Positions 9,716 to 18,920 of a DNA stretch of 64,000 nucleotides are shown in pieces. The DNA comes from Labilibaculum filiforme (GTDB lineage Bacteria > Bacteroidota > Bacteroidia > Bacteroidales > Marinifilaceae). The notes under the pieces are model-generated. The model saw only the letters and a program-made list of their open reading frames with translations. It had not been told where the DNA came from and ran no database searches. The stretch covers positions 538,857 through 602,856 of the forward strand of contig NZ_MVDD01000001.1 of NCBI RefSeq assembly GCF_002843315.1, read 5' to 3'. The first letter of the stretch is position 1. Each line of letters opens with the position of its first letter. The position numbers and the translations under genes were made by a program.

Positions 9716-10930
9716 ATGGATAAATGCTCGTTTTGTGGGAGAGAAAAGAAAGATACAAATCTTCTAATTGCTGGAATCAGCGGTCATATCTGCGATAGCT
9801 GTATCGAACAAGCCTACGCTATTGTACAGGAAGAATTAAAGAATCGTACTGATATCAACCTAAAAGAGATTCAATTATTAAAACCAACAGAAATTAAAGC
9901 TTTTCTTGATCAATATGTAATTGGACAGGATGATGCAAAAAAATATCTTGCGGTTGCAGTATATAATCATTACAAAAGATTGCTTCAAGAAAAAGACGAC
10001 GAGGATATAGAGATTGAAAAATCAAATATTATTCTTGTTGGTGAAACCGGGACAGGTAAAACTTTATTGGCTCGAACAATTGCCAAAATGCTTCACGTTC
10101 CTTTTACTATTGTTGATGCCACCGTACTAACCGAAGCTGGTTACGTAGGAGAAGATATCGAATCGATCCTAACACGATTGCTGCAAGCATCGGATTACGA
10201 TATTACAGCTGCTGAAAAAGGAATTGTATTTATTGATGAAATAGATAAAATTGCCAGAAAAAGCGACAATCCTTCTATTACCAGAGATGTTTCGGGCGAA
10301 GGAGTTCAGCAAGGTTTGCTTAAATTATTGGAAGGATCGGTTGTGAATGTTCCGCCACAAGGAGGAAGAAAACATCCAGATCAGAAAATGATACCTGTAA
10401 ACACCAAAAACATTCTATTTATTTGTGGTGGTGCTTTTGATGGTATTCAAAGAAAAATTGCACAACGATTAAATACTCAGATTGTTGGATTTAATGCCAA
10501 CAAAGAAAAAGAACAAATTGATCAGGATAATCTATTGCAATACATTGCTCCACAAGATTTAAAATCTTTTGGTTTGATTCCTGAGATAATTGGACGTTTG
10601 CCTGTTCTAACGTACTTGGAGCCTTTGGACAGAAAAGCATTACGCAATATTCTTACGGTTCCAAAAAATGCAATTTTAAAACAATACACCAAGCTATTTA
10701 AAATAGACGATATTGAATTAGTATTTGAAGATGATGCTTTGGAGTATATTGTTGATAAAGCCCTGGAATTTAAACTTGGAGCCCGCGGATTACGATCTAT
10801 CTGCGAAGCCATCATGATTGATGCCATGTTTGAATTACCAACAAGCGATCAGAAAAAAATTGATATTGACAGAAAATACGCAAGTGAGAAACTTGAAAAA
10901 ATAAATCTCAAGCGTTTAAAAGTCGCATAG
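9716..10930 (+). CDS. clpX: ATP-dependent Clp protease ATP-binding subunit ClpX
   Basis: An AAA+ unfoldase that delivers substrates to ClpP. The 404 residues begin with a zinc-binding domain (C4, C7, C26, C29), followed by Walker A in [10 protein letters not shown], Walker B in [11 protein letters not shown], and the C-terminal sensor 2 motif GARGLRSI. The length is typical. It ends at a bidirectional terminator shared with the converging lipoprotein gene. Confidence 0.97.
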   Translation: MDKCSFCGREKKDTNLLIAGISGHICDSCIEQAYAIVQEELKNRTDINLKEIQLLKPTEIKAFLDQYVIGQDDAKKYLAVAVYNHYKRLLQEKDDEDIEIEKSNIILVGETGTGKTLLARTIAKMLHVPFTIVDATVLTEAGYVGEDIESILTRLLQASDYDITAAEKGIVFIDEIDKIARKSDNPSITRDVSGEGVQQGLLKLLEGSVVNVPPQGGRKHPDQKMIPVNTKNILFICGGAFDGIQRKIAQRLNTQIVGFNANKEKEQIDQDNLLQYIAPQDLKSFGLIPEIIGRLPVLTYLEPLDRKALRNILTVPKNAILKQYTKLFKIDDIELVFEDDALEYIVDKALEFKLGARGLRSICEAIMIDAMFELPTSDQKKIDIDRKYASEKLEKINLKRLKVA

Positions 10931-10958
10931 AAAAAGCCGGATAATATCCGGCTTTTTT
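10931..10958. terminator. Bidirectional terminator between clpX and the lipoprotein gene
   Basis: AAAAAGCCGGAT and ATCCGGCTTTTTT form a perfect stem with A-tract on one side and T-tract on the other, so it can act on both converging transcripts. Confidence 0.8.
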
Positions 10959-10960
10959 CT

Positions 10961-11809
10961 TTATAATGTAATTGTAATATTTGCTCCTGATGCGCTTAAA
11001 TTTACTTTCGCATCACAATCCAATTCAGGATCTCCTCCTCCGAAATTGACTTCACCATCGCCAACATCACTTAAAGTTAAAGAAGCCTTCCCACCTATAA
11101 TATTCTTGCAAGAGTAAGCATAAATTAAGTCGCTGCTACTTTCCAGGTTAAAAGTCACCCCATCGGGAGTTTCTCCGGTAAGGCTGGTTGTAAACTGAAA
11201 AACATCATCAATATAGGTAGATGAACCGTCTTCATTCTTTAAAAAAGTATACACATTACTAATGTTCGCTACTGAAATCGTATAAACCACATCATCGGTT
11301 CCCGTAATTAAAACTTTAGCATTTTCCATTGTCATGCTAAAATCATTCCCATCTGTTTTTCCAGTTATTTGAAACGATATTGTTCCTGATATGTTATACC
11401 CATAGGAATAAAAATCGGTTAAACGAATATCAAACGTCTTTAAAGTTTCATCAATTGGATCGACCACTACTTTTCCTTTAAAAGCGGCACCATTCGACGA
11501 ACAGGTAGAGGTTCCATAATCCAACACCACTGAATCGAGCACCGAAGTCGTCGCATTCCGATGAACCGAAGCCGTTAGGCAGGTTGCTACATTTGTAGTG
11601 ATAAAATCGCCTTCAAATGCCAATTTATGCATTACAATACCATTCACATCCATGGCCAAATCGTTAAACGAATTTTCAATTTGCAAGCTAAGCTCTGCCG
11701 GAACCGAAAATACATCCAAAATAACATCTTCCGGATCGGATCCTGTAGAACATGAATTCACAAGTAAAATACCAATGGATAATGTTACTCCTAAAATAAA
11801 ACGCCTCAT
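10961..11809 (-). CDS. Uncharacterised lipoprotein
   Basis: A 282-residue exported lipoprotein. The N-terminus has a hydrophobic signal ending in LVNSC, a lipobox that would place the lipidated cysteine at residue 20. The rest is rich in beta-strand-like alternation, serine, threonine and aspartate, without motifs I can name. It follows folA by only 6 bp and is probably the last gene of a thyA-folA transcript, but nothing suggests a role in folate metabolism. Probably faces the periplasm or is surface-anchored. Confidence 0.75.
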   Translation of the reverse strand: MRRFILGVTLSIGILLVNSCSTGSDPEDVILDVFSVPAELSLQIENSFNDLAMDVNGIVMHKLAFEGDFITTNVATCLTASVHRNATTSVLDSVVLDYGTSTCSSNGAAFKGKVVVDPIDETLKTFDIRLTDFYSYGYNISGTISFQITGKTDGNDFSMTMENAKVLITGTDDVVYTISVANISNVYTFLKNEDGSSTYIDDVFQFTTSLTGETPDGVTFNLESSSDLIYAYSCKNIIGGKASLTLSDVGDGEVNFGGGDPELDCDAKVNLSASGANITITL

Positions 11810-11815
11810 ATATTT

Positions 11816-12301
11816 TTATTTTCTTACGTAATCAATAAACGAATAAGGAAATTCATTTTTTTCATCTGGCAAACAGTCTTTTCGATTCACTGACTCCCAT
11901 TCTTTTGTATCCATCACTGGAAAAAAAGTATCTCCCTCAAAATTTTTATGAACTTTTGTATAGTAAACCTTATTAGCCATCGCTATCGCTTCCTTATAAA
12001 TTGTTCCACCTCCAATTATAAAAACTTCCTCCTGATCAGCAGATTTTGCAAGAGCTTCCTCTAAGGAATTAGCAACCACACAACCTTCCACCGCATAATC
12101 CGCTTGACGGGTAATAATTACTGAAGTTCTATTTGGCAATGGTTTTCCAATTGATTCGAAAGTTTTTCGTCCCATAATAATGGTATGCCCGGTTGTTAAG
12201 GCTTTGAAACGTTTTAAATCGGCAGATAATTTCCAAATTAACTGATTATCTTTTCCAATTACCTGATTTCGAGAAACGGCAACAATAATGGATATATTCA
12301 T
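11816..12301 (-). CDS. folA: Dihydrofolate reductase
   Basis: Reduces dihydrofolate to tetrahydrofolate with NADPH. The 161 residues show the family pattern: IIVAVSRNQVIGKDNQLIW at the N-terminus with the Met20-loop region, the substrate and cofactor segments MGRKTFESIG and PLPNRTSVIITR, and VFIIGGGTIYKEAI. It is 11 bp downstream of thyA, which generates its substrate dihydrofolate, so this is a metabolic operon. Confidence 0.96.
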   Translation of the reverse strand: MNISIIVAVSRNQVIGKDNQLIWKLSADLKRFKALTTGHTIIMGRKTFESIGKPLPNRTSVIITRQADYAVEGCVVANSLEEALAKSADQEEVFIIGGGTIYKEAIAMANKVYYTKVHKNFEGDTFFPVMDTKEWESVNRKDCLPDEKNEFPYSFIDYVRK

Positions 12302-12312
12302 AATTTATAGTT

Positions 12313-13107
12313 TTAAACGGAAATTGCTCCTTTAATATGCGGATGCGGATTGTAGTTTTCCAGACTAAAATCCTCAAATTTAAAATCGAATATGCTTTTT
12401 ACTTCTGGATTTATTTTCAGTACCGGAAGATCTTTTGGTTTTCTTGACAATTGTAATTTTACCTGATCTAGATGGTTCAAATAAATATGTGCATCGCCAA
12501 GCGTATGTACAAATTCACCTGGCTCTAAATTACACACTTGAGCCATCATCATGGTTAAAATAGCATAGGAAGCTATATTAAAGGGAACTCCCAAAAATAT
12601 ATCGGCACTGCGCTGGTACAGCTGACAAGAAAGTTTGCCATTAGCTACGTAAAATTGAAACAACGCATGACATGGTGGTAAAGCCATATTCTCGATGTCT
12701 GCAGGATTCCAAGCACTTACAATTAGCCTTCTTGAATTGGGATTATTTTTAATATCGTGCACCACTTGCGTGATTTGATCGATAGCTTCGCCATTACTTT
12801 TGGGCCAAGATCTCCACTGGTATCCGTAAACATGACCTAAATCGCCGTTTTCATCGGCCCATTCGTTCCAAATTCGAACCCCATTATCCTGAAGGTATTT
12901 TACGTTGGTATCTCCATCTAAAAACCAAAGTAATTCATGAATAATTGATTTAAGATGAAGCTTTTTAGTGGTTAAAAGTGGAAAGCCTTTGGATAAATCG
13001 AAGCGCATTTGATGTCCAAAAACACTTACTGTCCCGGTTCCTGTTCTGTCTTCCTTCTTATTCCCTTCTTCGAGAACTCTTTCTAATAAGTGAAGATATT
13101 GTTGCAT
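12313..13107 (-). CDS. thyA: Thymidylate synthase
   Basis: Methylates dUMP to dTMP using methylene-tetrahydrofolate. It has 264 residues, the same length as the E. coli enzyme. The catalytic cysteine lies in [12 protein letters not shown], and the phosphate-binding arginines lie in [16 protein letters not shown] and [15 protein letters not shown]. It is followed by folA and preceded 16 bp upstream by a Gate-domain membrane protein. Confidence 0.97.
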   Translation of the reverse strand: MQQYLHLLERVLEEGNKKEDRTGTGTVSVFGHQMRFDLSKGFPLLTTKKLHLKSIIHELLWFLDGDTNVKYLQDNGVRIWNEWADENGDLGHVYGYQWRSWPKSNGEAIDQITQVVHDIKNNPNSRRLIVSAWNPADIENMALPPCHALFQFYVANGKLSCQLYQRSADIFLGVPFNIASYAILTMMMAQVCNLEPGEFVHTLGDAHIYLNHLDQVKLQLSRKPKDLPVLKINPEVKSIFDFKFEDFSLENYNPHPHIKGAISV

Positions 13108-13123
13108 AACTAATTGTCGAATT

Positions 13124-14101
13124 TTAATTTTTAAAGATAAAACTATTTAAGGACTTCCTGATATATAGTTCGAACCGATATAACCAAACCACTATAATTC
13201 CTAAAACCAGACGAGGAATAATTAACCAACCCAAGGGTACGCCAATAGCGGCAAATAGCAGTGGATCCTCTAACTGCGAATGAGATACAGCAATATGATG
13301 ATTTAACAAATCGGCATCCGATTTAGTCATCTGTCCTTTATCAACTTGCTCAATCATAATGGCGGAACCATAAGCTAATCCTAAAGTATTGGCAACAATC
13401 CACGAAAACGAGGTTGAATTCGGCAATCCCATTATTGCCTGCAAAGGTGCCAATACTCGCGACAAGAATTTTATGACTCCAAAAACTTCCAGTATCCGTT
13501 GTAAAATCATTAATAAAGTAATCAGAACGATCACTTTCACACTTAGAATCAATGACGACCAAAGCCAAGTTATAAACATCGCTGTAAAGGTTTCCTGCTG
13601 AACCAAAACACTAGAATGTGCTTGAAAAGAATCTGCCGGTAAGGCCCAATTTAAAAACAAACCTAGCGCAAAACTACCCAGCAATCTTAATAGAATCATT
13701 CGTAGCATCGATGAACCGGTTTTTTTTAAAACTGCTGTCTCAATAACAAAACCATGTGCCACTAAACACATCGCCGCCAAAATGGTTACTACTCTTCCCT
13801 CCAACTCTAAACTGGTAATTACAGCAATAGCCGTATAAATATTCGTAAAAATACTAGTTAACAAGACAAATGCCGATTCGCCTGGTAAACCCATGTACTC
13901 GAATGCAGGAGTAAGATAAGCCGAAACCATAGCCAATATTCCCGTGTAATTAAGTAATAATACACCAAAAGAAACCGGAATCATAATACTTAAAAGCCAT
14001 TTTGTGGTAGTGTAAGCTTTTGGAATAGATTCCCTAACGGCAGCAATAACTTTAGCTTTCGCTACGTGATTTTGAGTCTCAACCGAACTTTTATGAATCA
14101 T
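13124..14101 (-). CDS. Nucleoside-recognition (Gate) domain membrane protein
   Basis: A 325-residue integral membrane protein with about eight hydrophobic segments. It shows two related halves, each with the asparagine/serine-rich Gate pattern of the nucleoside-recognition family (for example [12 protein letters not shown] and [18 protein letters not shown]). Members include SpmA/SpmB-like proteins and the core of concentrative nucleoside transporters; substrate has rarely been shown. Lying directly upstream of thyA and opposite a NupG-type permease suggests a role in nucleoside or nucleobase movement, by context only. Confidence 0.7.
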   Translation of the reverse strand: MIHKSSVETQNHVAKAKVIAAVRESIPKAYTTTKWLLSIMIPVSFGVLLLNYTGILAMVSAYLTPAFEYMGLPGESAFVLLTSIFTNIYTAIAVITSLELEGRVVTILAAMCLVAHGFVIETAVLKKTGSSMLRMILLRLLGSFALGLFLNWALPADSFQAHSSVLVQQETFTAMFITWLWSSLILSVKVIVLITLLMILQRILEVFGVIKFLSRVLAPLQAIMGLPNSTSFSWIVANTLGLAYGSAIMIEQVDKGQMTKSDADLLNHHIAVSHSQLEDPLLFAAIGVPLGWLIIPRLVLGIIVVWLYRFELYIRKSLNSFIFKN

Positions 14102-14427
14102 TTTAAATCAACTTGGATGAAATACAAAAATACTTTTTTCAATTAATTAATAGTCCTCCTTTCCAGATACATTTCCGAATTCCTTCACAAAATAATAAGA
14201 CTACACTATATAGAATCTATTCATTTCACTTGTAATTGTCATAAAAATGCAATCTTGGAGTTTTAAGAATCTAATTTTTTAGTTAGTTTTGACACTTCTG
14301 GTTTTCAAAAGAGGACTGCTATTCATCTTTATTCAGTAATCTTTAAATAAATCTCATACTGATACTACAAAACAACCAATAAGCAGTAAGACTGTGCAAA
14401 TACTAACCTATTTTTAATAACATCGTT
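14102..14427. other. Divergent intergenic region, Gate protein / nupG
   Basis: 326 bp of A+T-rich DNA separating divergent genes. It must hold promoters for both. I see no riboswitch-like structure, no tRNA and no open frame of note. Confidence 0.5.
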
Positions 14428-15684
14428 ATGGGCATAAAGAATCGTCTGATAGTAATGAACTTCCTGCAATTTTTTGTTTGGGGAGCTTGGTTGATAACCA
14501 TTGCAAATTATTGGTTTGGAACGAAACATTGGTCGCCAACAGAATTTGGTGCCGTTTTCTCTACCATGGGAATTTCCTCCCTGTTTATGCCAACACTTAC
14601 TGGTATTATTGCTGATCGCTGGATCAATGCAGAAAAATTATACGGTATTCTTCATTTGTTTGGCGGAATTGCACTGGCAGCATTACCCTACGTTGACGAT
14701 TCCACTGTATTTATTTCGGTTGTTTTGGTCGCAATGATTTGTTACATGCCAACCATCGCTTTAATGAATTCTATTTCTTATACCATTTTAAAAAATAACA
14801 ACTACGATGTAATCAAGGTTTTTCCTCCTATTCGAGTTTGGGGAACTATCGGTTTCATTGTAGCTATGTGGGTAACTAATTTAAGTGGATTTAAAGCTAC
14901 TCATCATCAATTCTACATTGCAGCATTCGCCGCGATAGTTTTAGCTGTATATTCGTTTACAATGCCGCAATGTAAACCTCAAAACCAAGGTGAAAGTGGA
15001 GCATCATTAACCGAAACATTAGGATTAAACGCCTTTAAATTATTTAAGAACTCTAAAATGGCGATGTTCTTTGTATTCTCGATGTTCTTAGGCGCCGCGT
15101 TGCAATTAACCAACATGTACGGAGATCTATTCCTTTCTGAATTTAAGGAAATACCTCAATATGCCGATTCGTTTGTAGTTCGCTACTCTACCATCATCAT
15201 GTCTATTTCTCAAATTTCAGAAACATTATTTATTCTAGCCATTCCTTTCTTCCTAAAACAATTTGGAATTAAAAAAGTAATGTTAATTTCAATGGTAGCA
15301 TGGGTACTTCGTTTTGGTTTATTCGCATATGGTGATCCTGAAGGTGGCCTTTGGATGATCATTCTTTCCTGTATTATTTACGGTATGGCATTCGATTTCT
15401 TCAATATTTCGGGTTCTTTATTTGTAGAAACACAATGCGATGCAAGTACAAGAGCTAGTGCTCAAGGTTTATTTATGATGATGACCAATGGATTTGGTGC
15501 TATTCTTGGTTCCTGGTTAAGTGGTCTTCTTATTAGTATATTCTTTACAAATAGTGAAGGAAAGTTTGTTTGGATGGATATTTGGAATTCATTTGCAATC
15601 TACTCATTGGTAATCGCTATTTTCTTCGCCATTTTATTTAAGCACAAACACAAACCTGAAGAACTTGGCAAAATAAGCCATTAA
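14428..15684 (+). CDS. MFS nucleoside permease, NupG/XapB family
   Basis: A 418-residue inner-membrane protein with twelve predicted hydrophobic segments. The N-terminus (MGIKNRLIVMNFLQFFVWGA, then WLITIANYWF) is characteristic of the nucleoside:H+ symporter family, and a conserved acidic/polar loop follows TM1 (about residues 35-45). It probably imports nucleosides for salvage. It is divergent from the Gate-protein/thyA/folA cluster and converges on the bifunctional nuclease gene at a shared terminator. The exact nucleoside range cannot be read from sequence. Confidence 0.85.
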   Translation: MGIKNRLIVMNFLQFFVWGAWLITIANYWFGTKHWSPTEFGAVFSTMGISSLFMPTLTGIIADRWINAEKLYGILHLFGGIALAALPYVDDSTVFISVVLVAMICYMPTIALMNSISYTILKNNNYDVIKVFPPIRVWGTIGFIVAMWVTNLSGFKATHHQFYIAAFAAIVLAVYSFTMPQCKPQNQGESGASLTETLGLNAFKLFKNSKMAMFFVFSMFLGAALQLTNMYGDLFLSEFKEIPQYADSFVVRYSTIIMSISQISETLFILAIPFFLKQFGIKKVMLISMVAWVLRFGLFAYGDPEGGLWMIILSCIIYGMAFDFFNISGSLFVETQCDASTRASAQGLFMMMTNGFGAILGSWLSGLLISIFFTNSEGKFVWMDIWNSFAIYSLVIAIFFAILFKHKHKPEELGKISH

Positions 15685-15702
15685 TATTATAGATAGTATA
15701 CT

Positions 15703-15732
15703 AAAAAAGGCAAGCCTACGCTTGCCTTTTTT
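15703..15732. terminator. Bidirectional terminator, nupG-like / bifunctional nuclease
   Basis: AAAAAAGGCAAG and CTTGCCTTTTTT form a perfect 12-bp stem with a six-base loop. It serves the plus-strand permease gene and can also act on the converging minus-strand gene. Confidence 0.8.
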
Positions 15733-15760
15733 GTTATTTATAGATCACTTTTTTTTCAAC

Positions 15761-16360
15761 CTATTCACCTCTCCGACCAATTTCATCACGAATTAAAGAG
15801 GCTCTCTCATAATCTTCATCGCGAATTGCATCCTCCAACAAACCATCTAGTTGTGATACTGAATATTCTGTAAACTGGCTCCTTTTCTCAGGCTTAGAGA
15901 CTTCACTCTCCGGCTGACTAGAAATCAATGGATCTTCCGCTTCTCCCTCAATACTTAATACGATTCCTGCTTTTTCAATTATTTCTTCGGTGGTAAAAAT
16001 CGGACATCTAAAACGTAAAGCTATAGCAACAGCATCTGATGTCCGGGAGTCAATACGAATTCGACTAGGTCCTTTTTCACAAATCAATTCCGAATAAAAA
16101 ATACCCTCTTCTAACCGATAAATATTTACTTCGACCACACTCACTCCAAAGGCTTCTGCAAAACTTTTAAAAAGATCGTGAGTTAACGGACGAGGAGGTT
16201 CTAATTCCTCCAATTGAATCGCAATAGATTGTGCTTCTACCCCACCAATAATTATAGGTATTCTTCTAGCTCCATCCTCTTCCGACAATACAAGTGCATA
16301 AGCTCCTGTTTGTGTCTGACTGTACGACAATCCTAAAACATTCAGTTTTATCTTCCCCAT
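15761..16360 (-). CDS. Bifunctional nuclease family (DUF151) protein with UVR motif
   Basis: A 199-residue protein with an N-terminal DUF151/bifunctional-nuclease domain (about residues 1-135; note RIPIIIGGVEAQSIAI, LTHDLFKSFAEAFGV and RTSDAVAIALRFRCPIF). A charged linker is followed by a C-terminal UvrB/UvrC-like motif (about 165-195, LEDAIRDEDYERASLIRDE). DUF151 proteins have been reported to have nuclease activity in plants and are widespread in Bacteroidota, but the physiological role in bacteria is unclear. The UVR motif suggests binding to a Uvr-type or Clp-type partner. Confidence 0.85.
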   Translation of the reverse strand: MGKIKLNVLGLSYSQTQTGAYALVLSEEDGARRIPIIIGGVEAQSIAIQLEELEPPRPLTHDLFKSFAEAFGVSVVEVNIYRLEEGIFYSELICEKGPSRIRIDSRTSDAVAIALRFRCPIFTTEEIIEKAGIVLSIEGEAEDPLISSQPESEVSKPEKRSQFTEYSVSQLDGLLEDAIRDEDYERASLIRDEIGRRGE

Positions 16361-16725
16361 AAAAACTCCTCTTTTTTTCAGCTATCAATTAACAAATATA
16401 ATAATTGTTTTTAATTGACTATTAACAATAAGCCGAGCTTATTACTCAAAATTAACTTTACGCGCTTATTTTACTCTCTTTAACCAGTATAATTCTTCTG
16501 AAAACTAATAAATCTGCTACATCTCTTTCCTTTTTAGGGCGCAAAAAAATAGCAATAATTGGCTTCCTATTCTCCTACCTATGAAGATACATATTATAGC
16601 CAAAAAAATCCAAAACTAGTTAGAGAAACTTTTCGAATATCCCATTTAAATTTGATAAAATAAAGCTGTTATTTCGTCAAATTGAAAAAAAAATATGCAA
16701 AAGAGTTCATTTACAAGAAGAAAAC

Positions 16726-16756
16726 TTTGTTTATCGATTATTCTTTTTTATTTTTG
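16726..16756 (+). promoter_or_regulatory. Promoter of rplU-rpmA
   Basis: TTTG (16726-16729) and TATTTTTG (16749-16756) are separated by 19 bp, an exact match to the Bacteroidota sigma-ABfr consensus TTTG-N19-TAnnTTTG. Transcription should begin near 16763, giving a leader of almost 90 nt before the L21 start. Confidence 0.8.
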
Positions 16757-16762
16757 CAATCC

Positions 16763-16850
16763 GAAATAAAATTCTTCGGGGGTTCACCAAGAGGTAAATT
16801 TAATGTTTAAAATGGCCCACCCCCTGGAACAAATCGTAAAATTAGAAATA
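16763..16850 (+). promoter_or_regulatory. Structured 5' leader of rplU mRNA (possible autoregulatory site)
   Basis: Within the predicted leader, GGGGG (16778-16782) can pair with CCCCC (16820-16824), enclosing about 37 nt, while a short open frame runs in phase with rplU from ATG 16803 ([10 protein letters not shown]) straight into the L21 coding sequence. The hairpin would sit about 25 nt upstream of the true start. Ribosomal-protein operons are often controlled by leader structures; this one is inferred from base pairing alone. Confidence 0.4.
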
Positions 16851-17162
16851 ATGTACGTAATTGTAGAAATCGCTGGTCAGCAATTCAAAGTTGAAAAAGA
16901 CCAAAAGATTTTTGTTCACAGACTTTCTGCTGAAGAAGGTGGACAAGTTGAGTTCCCTAAAGTACTTTTAGTGGATAAAGATGGTGAGATCGTAGTTGGT
17001 GCTCCAACAGTTGAAGGAGCAAAAGTAACTGCTAAAGTTATATCTCACATGAGAGGTGATAAGGTAAAAGTATTCAAAAAGAAAAGAAGAAAAGGATACA
17101 GAAAACTGAACGGACACCGTCAGGACCTTTCACAAATTCAAATTGAAGAAATTGTTGCTTAA
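16851..17162 (+). CDS. rplU: 50S ribosomal protein L21
   Basis: Component of the large ribosomal subunit. The conserved start is [18 protein letters not shown] at ATG 16851; an upstream in-frame ATG at 16803 would add 16 residues not found in L21 and lies within a hairpin-forming leader, so it is rejected as the start. The product is 103 residues, with the RNA-binding lysine/arginine tract [19 protein letters not shown] near the C-terminus. rpmA (L27) follows after 19 bp, the normal bacterial order. Confidence 0.96.
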   Translation: MYVIVEIAGQQFKVEKDQKIFVHRLSAEEGGQVEFPKVLLVDKDGEIVVGAPTVEGAKVTAKVISHMRGDKVKVFKKKRRKGYRKLNGHRQDLSQIQIEEIVA

Positions 17163-17181
17163 TCCTTAAAAATATAACAAA

Positions 17182-17442
17182 ATGGCACATAAAAAAGGAG
17201 CCGGTAGTTCTAGAAACGGTAGAGAATCGGAAAGTAAGCGATTAGGAGTTAAGATTTTTGGCGGGCAATTTGCTAAAGCTGGAAACATCCTTGTTCGTCA
17301 AAGAGGAACAAAACACAATCCAGGTGAGAATGTAGGTATTGGTAGAGACCATACTCTTTTCGCACTAATTAATGGAACTGTAGTTTTTAAAAAGAAAAGA
17401 GATAATAAATCTTTTATTTCTATTGAACCTTTAGCTGAGTAG
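17182..17442 (+). CDS. rpmA: 50S ribosomal protein L27
   Basis: Ribosomal protein whose N-terminal tail reaches the peptidyl-transferase centre. The 86 residues begin [18 protein letters not shown], so there is no Firmicute-type cleavable extension. It is the second gene of the rplU-rpmA operon and ends at a clear terminator. Confidence 0.97.
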   Translation: MAHKKGAGSSRNGRESESKRLGVKIFGGQFAKAGNILVRQRGTKHNPGENVGIGRDHTLFALINGTVVFKKKRDNKSFISIEPLAE

Positions 17443-17466
17443 ATATTATTTAGCTTTAAAATATTT

Positions 17467-17509
17467 AAATCTCCTGCTTTATTTCGTATAAAGACAGGAG
17501 ATTTTTTTA
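17467..17509 (+). terminator. Terminator of rplU-rpmA
   Basis: AAATCTCCTG (17467-17476) pairs with CAGGAGATTT (17495-17504), followed by a T run. Confidence 0.75.
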
Positions 17510-17557
17510 TTTTTATAGCCTGAAACTTATAGATATAATCATTTACAAAAGATACTG

Positions 17558-18832
17558 ATGCTAAGCCTCAAATACCTACAGGAGAATAAGGACGAAGCCA
17601 TTAAGGCTTTAAAAATCAAGAATTTCGATGCAAACGAAATTATCGGGAAGATTATCGTTCTTGACGAAAAAAGAAAAGAAAGCCAAGTAAAATTAGACGC
17701 CACTCTGGCTGAAATGAACGGTTTGTCGAAAGAAATCGGAATGCTTTTTAAGAATGGAAAAGCTGAAGAGGCCAATGCTGCAAAAGAAAAAACCGGAGAG
17801 TTAAAGGATTCTATTGCCGAATTAACTACGATTCAGAATAATACTATTCAAGAATTAACCGAATTGTTGCTTCAAATTCCAAATACACCGCATTCATCTG
17901 TTCCTGCAGGAAAAGGTGAAAATGAAAATGTAATTGAAAAAACTTGTGGCGAACTTCCAAAATTGCACGATGCTGCAATTCCTCACTGGGAATTAGCGAA
18001 GAAGTACAATATTATTGATTTCGAACTGGGAAATAAAATTACCGGAGCTGGTTTTCCTCTATACCGAGGTAAAGGTGCAATTCTTCAGAGAGCTTTAATC
18101 AATTTCTTTTTGGATGAAAACCGAAAAGCTGGCTACGAAGAAGTTATCCCTCCATTGGTTGTTAACGAAGCTTCGGGATACGGAACTGGACAATTGCCTG
18201 ATAAAGAAGGTCAAATGTATCATGTAACCGAAGATAATTTGTATTTAATACCAACTGCTGAAGTTCCGGTAACGAATATTTACCGCGATGTTATTTTAAA
18301 AGAGGAAGATTTTCCGGTTAAAAATACCGCATATTCTGCTTGTTTTAGAAGAGAAGCTGGATCGTACGGAAAAGATGTACGTGGTTTAAATCGCCTTCAT
18401 CAATTCGATAAAGTAGAAATTGTTCAACTTCAGCATCCTGATAAATCTTATGAGGCTCTTGAAGGAATGGTAGCACACGTGGAAAGCTTGATTCAAAAAC
18501 TAGGACTTCCTTATCGATTACTTCGCTTATGTGGTGGTGATACTAGTTTTACAGCAGCTCTTACTTTCGATTTCGAAGTTTATTCTGCCGCACAAGACAA
18601 ATGGTTGGAAGTAAGTTCGGTTTCTAATTTTGAAGCGTATCAATCGAATCGTTTAAAATTACGATACAAAGGCAAGGATATGAAGAAGCCCGAATTGGCG
18701 CATACTCTAAACGGAAGTGCACTTGCATTGCCTAGAATTGTTGCTGCCTTGTTGGAAAACAATCAAACTCCTGAAGGAATTAGAATACCAAAAGTATTAG
18801 TCCCATTCACTGGTTTTGAGCTAATCGACTAA
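17558..18832 (+). CDS. serS: Seryl-tRNA synthetase
   Basis: Class II aminoacyl-tRNA synthetase charging tRNA-Ser. The 424 residues comprise an N-terminal antiparallel coiled-coil arm (about residues 1-110, rich in K/E) and the catalytic core with motif 2 ([20 protein letters not shown]) and motif 3 near the C-terminus ([18 protein letters not shown]). The ATG at 17558 gives the family's standard N-terminus ([18 protein letters not shown]). Confidence 0.97.
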   Translation: MLSLKYLQENKDEAIKALKIKNFDANEIIGKIIVLDEKRKESQVKLDATLAEMNGLSKEIGMLFKNGKAEEANAAKEKTGELKDSIAELTTIQNNTIQELTELLLQIPNTPHSSVPAGKGENENVIEKTCGELPKLHDAAIPHWELAKKYNIIDFELGNKITGAGFPLYRGKGAILQRALINFFLDENRKAGYEEVIPPLVVNEASGYGTGQLPDKEGQMYHVTEDNLYLIPTAEVPVTNIYRDVILKEEDFPVKNTAYSACFRREAGSYGKDVRGLNRLHQFDKVEIVQLQHPDKSYEALEGMVAHVESLIQKLGLPYRLLRLCGGDTSFTAALTFDFEVYSAAQDKWLEVSSVSNFEAYQSNRLKLRYKGKDMKKPELAHTLNGSALALPRIVAALLENNQTPEGIRIPKVLVPFTGFELID

Positions 18833-18852
18833 AAGATATTTACTTAATTTTA

Positions 18853-18883
18853 AGGCCTGGTTCTAAACAACCGGGCTTTTTTT
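18853..18883 (+). terminator. Terminator of serS
   Basis: GCCTGGTT pairs with AACCGGGC (one G-T pair), followed by seven T residues. Confidence 0.65.
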
Positions 18884-18920
18884 ATATTTTTGACTGTGGT
18901 AACTTCTTAATTCAACAGCT

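Larger units (their letters stand above)
16361..16850. other. Intergenic region upstream of rplU
   Basis: 490 bp of A+T-rich DNA between divergent genes. The right part holds the rplU promoter (16726-16756) and a leader with a possible long-range hairpin (16778-16824). The left part (16361-16720) shows nothing I can name beyond the expected promoter of the minus-strand nuclease gene. Confidence 0.6.

Noticed and set aside
16803..16850. Longer L21 protein starting at ATG 16803
   Set aside because: The added residues are not part of L21, and the ATG lies in the predicted hairpin leader; the conserved MYVIVEIAG start at 16851 is preferred.
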